Shown: positions 19,092 to 28,222 of the stretch, one piece after another
Layout: every line of letters begins with the position of its first letter
Numbering within the stretch: position 1 is the first letter of the stretch
Assembly (NCBI RefSeq): GCF_014841125.1
Contig: NZ_JACYTQ010000001.1
Coordinates: 186,001 to 250,000, forward strand
DNA: 64,000 bases
Source: Echinicola arenosa
GTDB taxonomy: Bacteria; Bacteroidota; Bacteroidia; Cytophagales; Cyclobacteriaceae
Reading direction: 5' to 3'
Notes under the pieces: model-generated
What the model was told of the DNA's origin: nothing
Databases searched by the model: none
The model's input: the letters and a program-made list of their open reading frames with translations, nothing else
Translations under genes and position numbers: made by a program

Positions 19092-22000
19092 ATGATCAAA
19101 CAACTCCTCCATCCGTTTTTGATGACGCTAATTTTGCTTTTAAGCGCTTTTACTGGTTTTGGGCAAAAGCAAGATCGTTATTTTGAGCACATTAGTATGG
19201 AGGACGGGCTTTCAGGAAGTACCGTATTCAGTATCCTGCAAGATCGACAAGGGTTTATGTGGTTTGGTACTAAAAATGGACTAAACCGATATGACGGCCA
19301 TAATTTCAAAATTTTTAATGCTGATTCGGATCAAAAAAATGGACTCGAAGACAATTTCATCTTTGGGCTTTTTGAAGACTCTCGTGGCATCATTTGGTTG
19401 GGTACCAATAAGGGCATTTATACTTATGACTCATCAACAGAGACTTTTACCCACTTTGACAAAATCTCTAATCTTGGAGAAGGAATCACAGGAAACGTCG
19501 GCGAAATAAGAGAAGACCTAGAAGGCAATATTTTTGTTTCGGTAAATTCAAAGGGATTCTTTAAATATAATGTAAAAGAGGATTTCCTCCAACAATATCG
19601 AAACATCAGCAACTCCAACAGCGTCCCACCTGACGACTACAGTACCGATATTTTAGTAGATGAAAGAGGAGAAATTTGGGTAGCCACCTCTAGGCTTGGA
19701 ATATTTAAGTACCTGCCTTCAACCAATAAATTTAAAAAATACCTCGATAATCAAGAAGTTATATCAGCAGCTGTATTACAATTGGAAGACAATGGGAACA
19801 GCATCCTAGTTGGAACCAAAAATCAGGGAGTTTGGGTGATGGACAAAACTAGTGGAAAAGCCGAACCCCTTCTCACCAAAACACCAAAGGGCAAAAATCT
19901 CTTTATCAGAGACCTTTACAAAGTATCCAATAATGAATTATGGATTGCCACGGAATCCGGTCTTTTCATTTATAACCTGGAGACCAATAAATACAAAAAT
20001 TTTAAGGAAAACCTAAATGACCCCTATTCCCTTTCCGATAACGCCATATATTGCATCAATAGGGACAATGAGGGAGGAATGTGGTTAGGCACTTATTTCG
20101 GAGGCATCAATTTTCTTCCCAATCACCCCACTAAATTCATCAAACATTATCCAATACCCAATTCCAATACCATCAGTGGTCAAAGGGTGAGGCAGTTTGT
20201 CGAAGGAAATGACAGCACCATCTGGATAGGCACAGAAGATGCCGGTTTAAATCATTACGACCCAAAAGAAGAGAAATTCACGCATTACCTCCCCAATAAC
20301 TCTTCACTTTCCTATCACAATGTGCATGGCCTGGCTAGAAAAGGAGATGAATTATGGGTCGGAACGGTAACTTTCGCTGTAGGACTTAATCGCATGGATT
20401 TAAAAACCAATAAAATCCACACAATCCAATACCATAGTGACCAAAACACACCAGATGACAATGAAGTCCATAGCATCTTGGTGGACCACAAACAACAAGT
20501 TTGGTTAGGGACAGTCACTGGTCTTTACCAACTAAACGAAAAAAACAATGAAGTTAATTTTGTCAATGAAATAGGTCACCGTTTCATTTACGACCAAATA
20601 GAAGATAAAAATGGCAATTTTTGGTTAGGAACCTATAGTAACGGACTGATCAGATTCAATCCCAAGACCAGAGAAACAAAAAGATTCCTTCCTGATCCCA
20701 AAAACCCCAACAGCTTACCACATCCCTCTATCATCAATATTTATCAAGACAGTCAGGACAGGATTTGGATTGCTACTGAAGGAGGTGGCTTTTGTAAGTA
20801 TAACGAGAAAAGCGAAGACTTCACGGTATTCAATACCCAAAACGGTTTTCCTTGTAATAACATTTACAAAATCCTAGAGGATATCTCAGGGCACCTCTGG
20901 ATCACTTGTAATAAGGGACTGATAGAATACAATCCTCAGACCAACAAACACAGACTTTTCACCAAGGATAATGGACTTATGCCCTCTCCTTTTAATTATA
21001 AAAGTGGCTTCAGAGCCAAAGATGGGACTTTATACTTTGGCTGTTTGAATGGTTTTATATCTTTTGATCCCCGCACTTTTAAACCCTACGAATATGATCC
21101 ACCAATCGTATTTACAGATATTCAGATCTTTAACAACCCTGTTGAGATAGGGGGCGAAGATGCCATACTCCAAGAATCGATCACCAAAACCTCTTCGATT
21201 ACGCTTCCACATAACCAGTCTTCCCTGAGTTTTGATTTTGCTGCTTTGAGTTACACGGCCTCCAATGCAAGACCCTATGCTTACAAAATGGAAGGTTATG
21301 ATCAGAACTGGACTTACCTGAGCAAAAATCAAAGAATCAACTATTCTTATTTACCTCCAGGAGATTATGTGCTCAAGCTAAAAACAGCCAACATTTTTGG
21401 AGAATGGAGTGAACGTGAGGGAGAACTGCATGTGACCATTCTACCGCCTTTTTGGAAAACAAACTGGGCCTATTTGGTCTATTTCGTCTTGAGTGTTGCG
21501 GTTATTTATCTAATTTTCAAGTTTTACACAAAGAGAATTCACGCCCGGCAGGAGGCTGCATTCAAGCGCTTGGAAGATGAAAAACAAAAGGAAGTCTATC
21601 AATCAAAAATTGAGTTTTTCACTAACATCACTCACGAAATCCGTACGCCACTTACCCTGATCAAAGGTCCATTGGAAAGTATACTGAAAAAGCAAAACGA
21701 CTATACCCCGGAGGTTAAAGAGAACCTTTGGATCATGAATAAAAACACCAATCGACTTATAGAATTGAGTAATGAGCTACTTGATTTCCGTAAAACCGAA
21801 AAAAAGGGCTTCTCTCTCAATTTCACAAGAACAGAAATCGGAAAAGTACTGAAGGATATTTCTGTCAGGTTTAAAACCAGTGCAGAACAGCAGTTCATCA
21901 ATTTCCATCTCATCGAGAAGGATAAGCCATTTTTTGCGGACATTGACAAAGAAGCTTTTACAAAAATCATGAGCAATCTGATATATAATGCAATAAAACA

Positions 22001-23141
22001 TGCGGACAGTACAGTCCAAGTAAACTTGGTCATCTCCCCTGAAGATTCCCTATTCAAAGTCCATGTCAGTAATGATGGTAGACTAATCGGTACAGAAAAC
22101 AGAGAGAAAATCTTTGAACCCTTCTTCCAGATCAACGGGGATCAAAACAACCGCACATCTACCGGAACTGGACTTGGATTGCCTTTGGCCAGGTCATTGG
22201 CCGAAATGCATAGCGGAAAACTTTATGTAGATCCAAACGGCCCAAGCAATAGGAATACTTTTGTTCTAGAATTGCCTGTCAAACAAAAGAACGTCATTCA
22301 TATCAGTGAAACCATCAATGAAAAACAAAAAGTTAGTGAGCCCGTAAAAACTTCTCCAAAAGAAAAGTCAAATTCTCATAAACCATCCCTGTTAGTTGTG
22401 GAAGACAATAAAGAACTTCAAAAGTTTATTCATGATCAGCTAAAACAAGACTATCATGTATACAGGGCTGACAATGGCATGGAAGGGTTAAAAGTATTAA
22501 AAGAAAAGCCCATTGATCTGGTGATCAGTGATGTGATGATGCCTATAATGGATGGGTTTACCTTATGTGAAAAGATCAAATCAGATGTCAACTACAGTCA
22601 TATTCCATTGATCATGCTTACGGCCAAAAACACGCTTCAATCAAAGATCGAAGGGATGGAGTTAGGAGCTGACGTTTATATTGAAAAGCCATTCTCTATA
22701 GATCACCTTAACCTTCAAGTCAAAAACCTTTTGCACTACCGGGATCAGGTGAGACAAGCCTTTGCCAATCAGCCTATGGTCAATGTCGACACAATAGCTC
22801 ATACCCGTGCTGACGAAGAGTTTCTTACCCAAGCAAACGAGGCTATTTTAGAGAACCTCAGCAATGAAAGTTTTGGAGTGAATGAATTGGCCGATATCCT
22901 ATGTATGAGCCAGTCGAGTTTGTTACGCAAGATAAAAGGGGTTTCCCAGATGACTCCAAATGGCTACATCCGCTTGGTAAGGCTCAAAAAAGCTGCTGAA
23001 ATGCTCCAAGAGGGGCAATTCACAGTCACCGAAATCAGTGAAAAAGTAGGCTTTAACTCTCCATCCTATTTCTCCAAATGCTTCCAAAAACAATTTGGAG
23101 AACTACCTAAAGATTTCAATAAAAAATCCGAAACTATGTAA
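19092..23141 (+). CDS. Hybrid two-component system sensor/regulator of the PUL
   Basis: A one-protein two-component system of 1349 aa. It has a Sec signal peptide (to about 24), about fourteen periplasmic two-component propeller (Reg_prop) repeats up to about residue 690, and a Y_Y_Y domain (about 700-785). A transmembrane helix follows (about 792-812), then a HisKA domain with phospho-acceptor His848 in ITHEIRTPL and a HATPase domain with an N-box near 960. The receiver domain has Asp1147 in ISDVMMP, and the AraC-type helix-turn-helix is at about 1245-1345. Family members bind an oligosaccharide in the periplasm and activate the adjacent PUL. Its divergent position next to susC fits control of the 18191-2525 operon, and probably of the GH43 gene just downstream. 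Confidence 0.96.
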   Translation: MIKQLLHPFLMTLILLLSAFTGFGQKQDRYFEHISMEDGLSGSTVFSILQDRQGFMWFGTKNGLNRYDGHNFKIFNADSDQKNGLEDNFIFGLFEDSRGIIWLGTNKGIYTYDSSTETFTHFDKISNLGEGITGNVGEIREDLEGNIFVSVNSKGFFKYNVKEDFLQQYRNISNSNSVPPDDYSTDILVDERGEIWVATSRLGIFKYLPSTNKFKKYLDNQEVISAAVLQLEDNGNSILVGTKNQGVWVMDKTSGKAEPLLTKTPKGKNLFIRDLYKVSNNELWIATESGLFIYNLETNKYKNFKENLNDPYSLSDNAIYCINRDNEGGMWLGTYFGGINFLPNHPTKFIKHYPIPNSNTISGQRVRQFVEGNDSTIWIGTEDAGLNHYDPKEEKFTHYLPNNSSLSYHNVHGLARKGDELWVGTVTFAVGLNRMDLKTNKIHTIQYHSDQNTPDDNEVHSILVDHKQQVWLGTVTGLYQLNEKNNEVNFVNEIGHRFIYDQIEDKNGNFWLGTYSNGLIRFNPKTRETKRFLPDPKNPNSLPHPSIINIYQDSQDRIWIATEGGGFCKYNEKSEDFTVFNTQNGFPCNNIYKILEDISGHLWITCNKGLIEYNPQTNKHRLFTKDNGLMPSPFNYKSGFRAKDGTLYFGCLNGFISFDPRTFKPYEYDPPIVFTDIQIFNNPVEIGGEDAILQESITKTSSITLPHNQSSLSFDFAALSYTASNARPYAYKMEGYDQNWTYLSKNQRINYSYLPPGDYVLKLKTANIFGEWSEREGELHVTILPPFWKTNWAYLVYFVLSVAVIYLIFKFYTKRIHARQEAAFKRLEDEKQKEVYQSKIEFFTNITHEIRTPLTLIKGPLESILKKQNDYTPEVKENLWIMNKNTNRLIELSNELLDFRKTEKKGFSLNFTRTEIGKVLKDISVRFKTSAEQQFINFHLIEKDKPFFADIDKEAFTKIMSNLIYNAIKHADSTVQVNLVISPEDSLFKVHVSNDGRLIGTENREKIFEPFFQINGDQNNRTSTGTGLGLPLARSLAEMHSGKLYVDPNGPSNRNTFVLELPVKQKNVIHISETINEKQKVSEPVKTSPKEKSNSHKPSLLVVEDNKELQKFIHDQLKQDYHVYRADNGMEGLKVLKEKPIDLVISDVMMPIMDGFTLCEKIKSDVNYSHIPLIMLTAKNTLQSKIEGMELGADVYIEKPFSIDHLNLQVKNLLHYRDQVRQAFANQPMVNVDTIAHTRADEEFLTQANEAILENLSNESFGVNELADILCMSQSSLLRKIKGVSQMTPNGYIRLVRLKKAAEMLQEGQFTVTEISEKVGFNSPSYFSKCFQKQFGELPKDFNKKSETM

Positions 23142-23354
23142 AAGCAAACGTTTAATTTATATATTTTAAAATGTATATCCGCAATTGCACCAGTAAAGGT
23201 TAAAAACGAGTCGAAATGTTCGTTTTGATTAAAATATCAACTGCTTCGGTCTTCAGGCTTCAAACTTCTGACCACTTTAAGCAAAGGATTTAAGGTTACT
23301 GGCATCATTGCGGATAATCAGATATTTAAATTATTGAAATACTGCCCATAGATA

Positions 23355-23394
23355 GAAAAAAGAGCAAAGATAAAATGCTCTTCCTTCTTTGCTC
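23355..23394 (-). terminator. Rho-independent terminator of the GH43 gene
   Basis: On the minus strand, GAGCAAAG (23394-23387) pairs with CTTTGCTC (23369-23362) and is followed by a run of six T. It lies 35 bp past the GH43 stop codon, in the 287-bp gap between this gene and the convergent regulator. Confidence 0.7.
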
Positions 23395-23428
23395 TCCTTC
23401 AGTTTTTTTACTAAAATTCCGCTGCTTT

Positions 23429-24601
23429 TTACTTCAAAGGCATTGGCTGAGCGGTAGTCGTTGGGCCATTAACCACCAAAGTACCGTCTTCTTTGATTTC
23501 CATCTTATCCAAAAAAACGACGCGATCCTGTCCTGAAGCTTTGGTTCTACCGTGATAGACGCAGTACATCTCGCCATTGTCCAGAAAGACGATATTATTA
23601 TGCCCAGTTCCAGTCACCTCTCCGCCTTTATGGATATTCAATTCTAACACTGGATTATTACTTGCTTTAGTAAATGGACCTAATGGACTTTTCCCGGTAG
23701 CATACCCCACAGCATAGTTCTCCCCTGCATAATAGTTACTGGAATACATGATATAATAAGTATCCTCGTGTTTAAAGATAACAGAACCTTCTGTCCATCT
23801 TCTATTCACCTCCTGCTTGGTAACTGATCTACTTTCCCATTCCGCTTGCTCATCATCCATCTTCAAAGGTGGTCTCAGGCACAGCACAGGCTCTCCAATC
23901 ACTCCCGAAAAGTCTGATTTAAGCTCTACTCCGTACACCCAACTTTCTTCAATTTCATCATACCAGCCCTTTTCTTTTGCCCAATCAGCCACTTCACTTT
24001 CAACTGGATGCTGATAACAAGCCCTGGAATAATAGAGATAGTACTTTCCATCTTCTTGATAGACATTGGCGTCAATAATAGGATAGCCAGGATCAAAGAT
24101 CGGGCGATCATACATTTCTTTGAAAGGACCTGTTGGACTATCAGAAACTGCCACGCCAATCATAAAATTTTCCTCTTCATTCGTAGGGTTGACCTTCCAC
24201 TGGGCACTGAAAAACATATAATATTTCCCTCCGATTTTATAGACTTCTGGGGCCCAAAAGAACTTTGAAGCCCAGGAATCTTCCGTATTTCCTGTGTAAA
24301 CCTGCCTTTCAAACTTCCAATCAACGAGGTTATCAGAAGAATAAGTCGCAAAACCATCTTTGGCACCTCCACCTGTTCCATACATATAATACTTCCCATC
24401 TCCGTCATTGAGGATATAGGGATCTCCAAATTCCACATCTAATGGATTGCTGTAGCTGGCCTTAGCCGCTGTACCTTCACCATTATCTTTACTCGCGTTT
24501 TCCTTATCTCTATTGGTTTTCGAACCACATGCAGCAAGACAAATTATTGCCAAGAAAAATAAAACGAAGCTGCCTAACGAATTAATAAGCTGTTTTTTCA
24601 T
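23429..24601 (-). CDS. GH43-family glycoside hydrolase lipoprotein
   Basis: A lipoprotein of about 390 aa. The ATG at 24601 is chosen because it starts MKKQLINS... with a clear LAAC lipobox. The upstream 14 codons of open frame add nothing. The GH43 acidic triad is visible as Asp in FGDPYI, Asp in IIDANVY and Glu in TEGSVIF. The family acts on arabinofuranosyl or xylosyl linkages. It stands alone between the regulator (convergent) and the tRNA-like unit and has its own terminator. It is probably a satellite gene of the PUL under the same regulator, which is inference from position. Confidence 0.85.
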   Translation of the reverse strand: MKKQLINSLGSFVLFFLAIICLAACGSKTNRDKENASKDNGEGTAAKASYSNPLDVEFGDPYILNDGDGKYYMYGTGGGAKDGFATYSSDNLVDWKFERQVYTGNTEDSWASKFFWAPEVYKIGGKYYMFFSAQWKVNPTNEEENFMIGVAVSDSPTGPFKEMYDRPIFDPGYPIIDANVYQEDGKYYLYYSRACYQHPVESEVADWAKEKGWYDEIEESWVYGVELKSDFSGVIGEPVLCLRPPLKMDDEQAEWESRSVTKQEVNRRWTEGSVIFKHEDTYYIMYSSNYYAGENYAVGYATGKSPLGPFTKASNNPVLELNIHKGGEVTGTGHNNIVFLDNGEMYCVYHGRTKASGQDRVVFLDKMEIKEDGTLVVNGPTTTAQPMPLK

Positions 24602-24842
24602 TTTGTAATATTCAATGAGTTTCCAATTTAAAATTAAATGCAATCATTATAACTAAATCCTAAAAATCCTTCATCTATTAACAAATTTCAATAAATCGAT
24701 CAGGAAAACTATTTCAGCCTAAAAACCTCCATTTATTTTTTGGCAATCATCAAGTTTATCTAACAAACAAAATTACCAAATCAACAACACAAACAATCAA
24801 TTAGTAACTATTCAATAATTATTAAATTATTATATTAAAATA

Positions 24843-24874
24843 TTTGCACCAAAAACTAGATTTACCTACCTTTG
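24843..24874 (+). promoter_or_regulatory. Bacteroidota-type promoter of the tRNA-like gene
   Basis: TTTG at 24843-24846 (-33 box) and TACCTTTG at 24867-24874 (-7 box, consensus TAnnTTTG) are separated by 20 bp, the usual spacing for the primary sigma factor of this phylum. The predicted transcript would start near 24880, about 28 nt before the first paired base of the tRNA-like gene. Confidence 0.7.
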
Positions 24875-24907
24875 AAATATCAAACAAAGATAAATGGTCT
24901 TTTATAC

Positions 24908-25030
24908 TGTAGGATGTTGAAATTGGCAGACAAGCCCTCCTGTCTCGGGGGTGGAGATGCTGGGATAAAGCAAATATCGAGCTCGTGTTTTGCCTAACTA
25001 CTCCGTGGAGGTTCGAGTCCTTCTCCTACA
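24908..25030 (+). tRNA. Class II tRNA-like gene with GUC in the anticodon position and a 55-nt variable region
   Basis: A complete cloverleaf can be drawn. The acceptor is TGTAGGA/TCCTACA (7 perfect pairs), followed by TG. The D stem is TTG/CAA with the Leu-type loop AAATTGGCAGA. The anticodon stem is CCCTC/GGGGG with loop CTGTCTC, and the T arm is GGAGG/CCTTC with loop TTCGAGT. The variable region (24952-25006) closes with GGAG/CTCC and contains a further GCAAA/TTTGC stem. CCA is not encoded; the next bases are GCA, giving discriminator G. The anticodon would be GUC (Asp), yet the body is Leu-like class II, and position 37 is U where a purine is nearly universal. The total of 123 nt is far above the roughly 85-90 nt of tRNA-Leu. 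It could be a divergent tRNA, a pseudo-tRNA or a tRNA-derived regulatory RNA. Confidence 0.7.
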
Positions 25031-25062
25031 GCAGGTTATTTTGGGTTTATTGTTAATTGACT

Positions 25063-25093
25063 AAAGCTATGAGATATTGTTTCATAGCTTTTT
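25063..25093 (+). terminator. Rho-independent terminator after the tRNA-like gene
   Basis: AAAGCTATGA (25063-25072) pairs perfectly with TCATAGCTTT (25082-25091) around a 9-nt loop and runs into a T-rich tail. It lies 32 nt after the tRNA-like 3' end. It also sits 15 bp past the stop of the convergent deacylase gene, but its T-tract favours the plus strand. Confidence 0.8.
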
Positions 25094-25107
25094 GCGTTTT
25101 TAAGAGT

Positions 25108-26694
25108 TTAGGGTTCGTGTCTCAATGCTTTCCCCGCCAATTGACCCGTATACTCACCTTTTTCAATAGCCATTTGGCCATTTACCCATACATACTCCAT
25201 TCCAACAGCCTCCTCATAAGGATTTTCAAAAGTAGCCCTATCATGGACTTTTGAAGGATCGAAGAGAATCAAATCTGCATAGTAGCCCGTTCTAACAAAG
25301 CCTCTGTCTTTGATTTTAAAGGTTTCTGCTGTGAGGCCAGAAGAACTATGGACCATAAAAGGCAAGGAAATTACCTTTTCTTCTATTACATATTTACGCA
25401 TCTTTCGTGAAAAAGTACCGAACTGTCGGGGATGACCAGCTCCTCCATCAGAACCTGTCATGACCCAAGGCTGCTGCATAAAAAGATTAAGGTCACTCTC
25501 TTTCATATTAAAGGAAATGACCTGAATACTCCCATCTTTTTTCAGCACTTCCATGGTAGTTTCCGGTAAACTCAATCCAAGTTGCTTGGCCATATCACCT
25601 AAGCTTAGACCATTCATTTCTTCCTCTTTGGCATCAGAAAAAATCAATGACTCGGGTCCTCCTCTTTTTCGAATATTCTCCTTGATACCCACAATAATGG
25701 AATCTCTTAAATCGGTCTGGTCAAATCTTGAGACCATATCTTCATAACCACCATCTTCTGCCCATCTAGGTACCAAAGCTGCCTTCAACGTAGTTCTGGA
25801 GGCTAAATAAGGATATTGATTGGCGGTAACTTGAAGCCCTGACCTTCTGGCCTCTTCAACAAGCTGAACGACCTCTGGACTATGATCCCATACATCAGTT
25901 CCCAGGCATTTAATATGAGAAATATGTAAATCCACACCTGAAATTTTACCAATTTCAATGGTTTCTTTGACGGCATTCATTAAGCCAATATTATATGAAC
26001 CTTCATCTCGCATGTGGGTATCATATATCCCTTTATGAGCAGCCACTACCTTTGAAAGTTCAATTACCTCTTTCATATTGGCAAAACTTCCAGGTGCATA
26101 GAAAAGCCCCGTAGATATCCCAAATGCTCCCTCTTCCATCGACTTTTCAACCACACTTTTCATCTCTTCCAATTTTTCAGGACTGGCCTCTTCTGCCTTC
26201 ATCCCCATGACCACGCGTCTTACAGAACCATGGCCAACCAAAAGTGCTGCATTTGTTCCAATACCATTTCGCTCCCATTCATCCAATTTTCTTTTTATGG
26301 GCATAGGACTACTGCCATCATTGCCCGCAAAAACAGTCGTCACACCTTGCTTGAGATAACGTACATTTCCTTTTTGCTGGGGATCTGACAACTCCCTATC
26401 TACATGCGTATGCGGATCAATAAATCCAGGAGCCAAGTATAACCCCTCCGCTTCAATGGTGGTTTTGGCAGTAATTTCATCAATGCCCTTTTCTCCTATA
26501 TAACTGATTCGATCCCCTGTGATACCTACCTCCATAGCCTTGGATGGTGTATTGGTTCCATCAAATACCTTCGCTCCTGAGATCAGCACATCCACTTTCA
26601 CTTCCTTCTTACAGGAAGAGATCAATACAATGAAAATCATTATTAATATAGTGCGAAGCAGCTTGGCTATCCCACATGCTTCATTGAGCTTCAT
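25108..26694 (-). CDS. Lipoprotein N-acyl-D-amino-acid deacylase (D-aminoacylase family)
   Basis: An amidohydrolase-superfamily enzyme of 528 aa made as a lipoprotein (Cys28 in LISSC), so it acts outside the cytoplasm. Family enzymes release the acyl group from N-acyl-D-amino acids. Visible motifs are the metal pair His95/His97 in DPHTHVD, His227 in THMRDE, His257 in LHISH and catalytic Asp416 in GSDGG. The His227-His257 spacing (30) equals that of the characterised Alcaligenes D-aminoacylase (220/250). The usual GNCG metal-ligand cysteine is replaced by Asp126 (GNDG). It overlaps the racemase gene by 14 bp, so the two are translationally linked. The family is confident; which D-amino acid it prefers is not, though the neighbouring glutamate racemase suggests D-glutamate. 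Confidence 0.85.
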   Translation of the reverse strand: MKLNEACGIAKLLRTILIMIFIVLISSCKKEVKVDVLISGAKVFDGTNTPSKAMEVGITGDRISYIGEKGIDEITAKTTIEAEGLYLAPGFIDPHTHVDRELSDPQQKGNVRYLKQGVTTVFAGNDGSSPMPIKRKLDEWERNGIGTNAALLVGHGSVRRVVMGMKAEEASPEKLEEMKSVVEKSMEEGAFGISTGLFYAPGSFANMKEVIELSKVVAAHKGIYDTHMRDEGSYNIGLMNAVKETIEIGKISGVDLHISHIKCLGTDVWDHSPEVVQLVEEARRSGLQVTANQYPYLASRTTLKAALVPRWAEDGGYEDMVSRFDQTDLRDSIIVGIKENIRKRGGPESLIFSDAKEEEMNGLSLGDMAKQLGLSLPETTMEVLKKDGSIQVISFNMKESDLNLFMQQPWVMTGSDGGAGHPRQFGTFSRKMRKYVIEEKVISLPFMVHSSSGLTAETFKIKDRGFVRTGYYADLILFDPSKVHDRATFENPYEEAVGMEYVWVNGQMAIEKGEYTGQLAGKALRHEP

Positions 26695-28210
26695 GTCCTA
26701 TTAGTTTTGATGATTTCGAAAAAGCTGGAATCAAAGAAAAAGTCAACGGAATTGTAGCAGAAAGCCTCTCTACCGTCTCCGATGGTATATTGTCCTTTGA
26801 AAAAGGGACAACCTTAACATACTCCTGGATTTCACCTGCTTTTCTTCCATATTTATACGCATAAGGAAAACGGCCGCTTTCATCCATTTTAACATCTTTA
26901 TTGTCCTTATTCGGAACACTGATATAAAACTCGCTATCTTTCATGTTTCCATTTGGATTAAAGAGTTGCTTTTCTGAAAGGTATGCATAAAGCTCTTTGG
27001 CCACATTCACCGAAGGATCTATAATTGCTATTTCCTCTTTCATGAAATCTCTATAGATATACACACCCTTATTTCGATAATTATACAGTTCATCTAACAC
27101 CTTTTTAATATCAGAAGTGAGATAAGGATAATGGGTACATCCTAGTACGATCGCTTTCAGGGGAAGGGCATTGGGAGAGGTTCTGATCTTCTCCATTAAG
27201 GATACCAAGTGATAACGCACGTAATTTTCAGCATCATTGATTTGAAGTACTTGACAATCATCCGTGTTCTTGGAATCACAAAGCATCTTGTCGTGATCGA
27301 AATCAAAATTATAGATATCCATCAAGGTCTTATCAATAGGAAACTCCGTACTTTCTAATGATGGTCCCCTGTAACCCTCACGAGGAGAAGCTGCTTCTCG
27401 ATCGATAAAATCCGGTTCTCCATCCACCACTTCAGCAATTCCATGACCGCCTTGATTATAAACTTGTATCTCTCCCGTGTAATCTAGATCTTCTTTAATT
27501 CTCAGAATAGTCTTTTCATAGCCCTTAGAAGCTACCGTCCCCACAGTTGCCATAACGCCTACCGCGCCGCTTTCATCAATTTCAAACTCCTGTAAGGCTC
27601 CTCTGGCACCAGCGTCAATCACTCCGATAACATGCAGTTCAATTCCTGCCTTTTCAATAAATTCATCAATTAGTTCCTTCCCATAGGCTGTTGCCGTGTT
27701 ACAGGCAATTACTAAGGTTTTGATGGGTGATTTTTCAGTGCTAAATTGACGGGCACTTTTGTCTTTATAAAATTTATTGGAAAGCATAAACTGGGTATCC
27801 TTAATGATATGCTCCACCAAAAGTGCTGTTTTATCCTCACTCGAGTAATTACCATAAGGCATATTGGCCTGATCAGCCAAGTAAATAAATTTCTCCCCTA
27901 AGAAATCGGGCTTCCCATCGCTACCTTTCTGATGCCCTGAATTTTGGTATTCATCAAACTGAACTAGCGCATCCAATACAGTCAAGCCTCCTGTTCCCGA
28001 ATCAAAGACCCCAATGGGCAATGTTTTGTCCATTTCAGGATAGTCTTTGAAATTTATATAATAGAAGTTGTCAGTTTCCTGCAAAATGGCACTTTCAATA
28101 GCCATAGGGACTGATTGTTTCACCTCTTTTTGTTCTTCTACTGGCCTACTGCAAGAACACAGCAAACCCGCGATAACTGCCAAAAAAATATATTGATTGC
28201 TCTTTTCCAT
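26681..28210 (-). CDS. Lipoprotein glutamate (Asp/Glu) racemase homologue
   Basis: The core matches MurI: the FDSGTGG motif with Asp70, first catalytic cysteine Cys170 in ACNTA, and second Cys358 in GCTHYP. The length is 509 aa compared with about 260-290 for MurI, owing to an N-terminal extension, insertions (for example about 250-335) and a C-terminal tail. A lipoprotein signal peptide (LLCSC, Cys20) places it in the periplasm or on the surface, whereas MurI is cytoplasmic. Both cysteines are kept, so racemisation between L- and D-glutamate (or aspartate) is plausible. The gene lies between a serine hydrolase (12 bp) and a D-aminoacylase (14-bp overlap). It is unlikely to serve peptidoglycan synthesis. 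Confidence 0.82.
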   Translation of the reverse strand: MEKSNQYIFLAVIAGLLCSCSRPVEEQKEVKQSVPMAIESAILQETDNFYYINFKDYPEMDKTLPIGVFDSGTGGLTVLDALVQFDEYQNSGHQKGSDGKPDFLGEKFIYLADQANMPYGNYSSEDKTALLVEHIIKDTQFMLSNKFYKDKSARQFSTEKSPIKTLVIACNTATAYGKELIDEFIEKAGIELHVIGVIDAGARGALQEFEIDESGAVGVMATVGTVASKGYEKTILRIKEDLDYTGEIQVYNQGGHGIAEVVDGEPDFIDREAASPREGYRGPSLESTEFPIDKTLMDIYNFDFDHDKMLCDSKNTDDCQVLQINDAENYVRYHLVSLMEKIRTSPNALPLKAIVLGCTHYPYLTSDIKKVLDELYNYRNKGVYIYRDFMKEEIAIIDPSVNVAKELYAYLSEKQLFNPNGNMKDSEFYISVPNKDNKDVKMDESGRFPYAYKYGRKAGEIQEYVKVVPFSKDNIPSETVERLSATIPLTFSLIPAFSKSSKLIGHEAQ

Positions 28211-28222
28211 TTCACAAATCTG

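Noticed and set aside
24908-25030. Annotation as an ordinary tRNA-Asp(GUC)
   Set aside because: tRNA-Asp is class I with a 5-nt variable loop; here the D loop is Leu-like, the variable region is 55 nt and position 37 is U.
26681-28210. Naming the gene murI
   Set aside because: The lipobox and the doubled length make the cell-wall biosynthesis role unlikely, although the catalytic motifs match.
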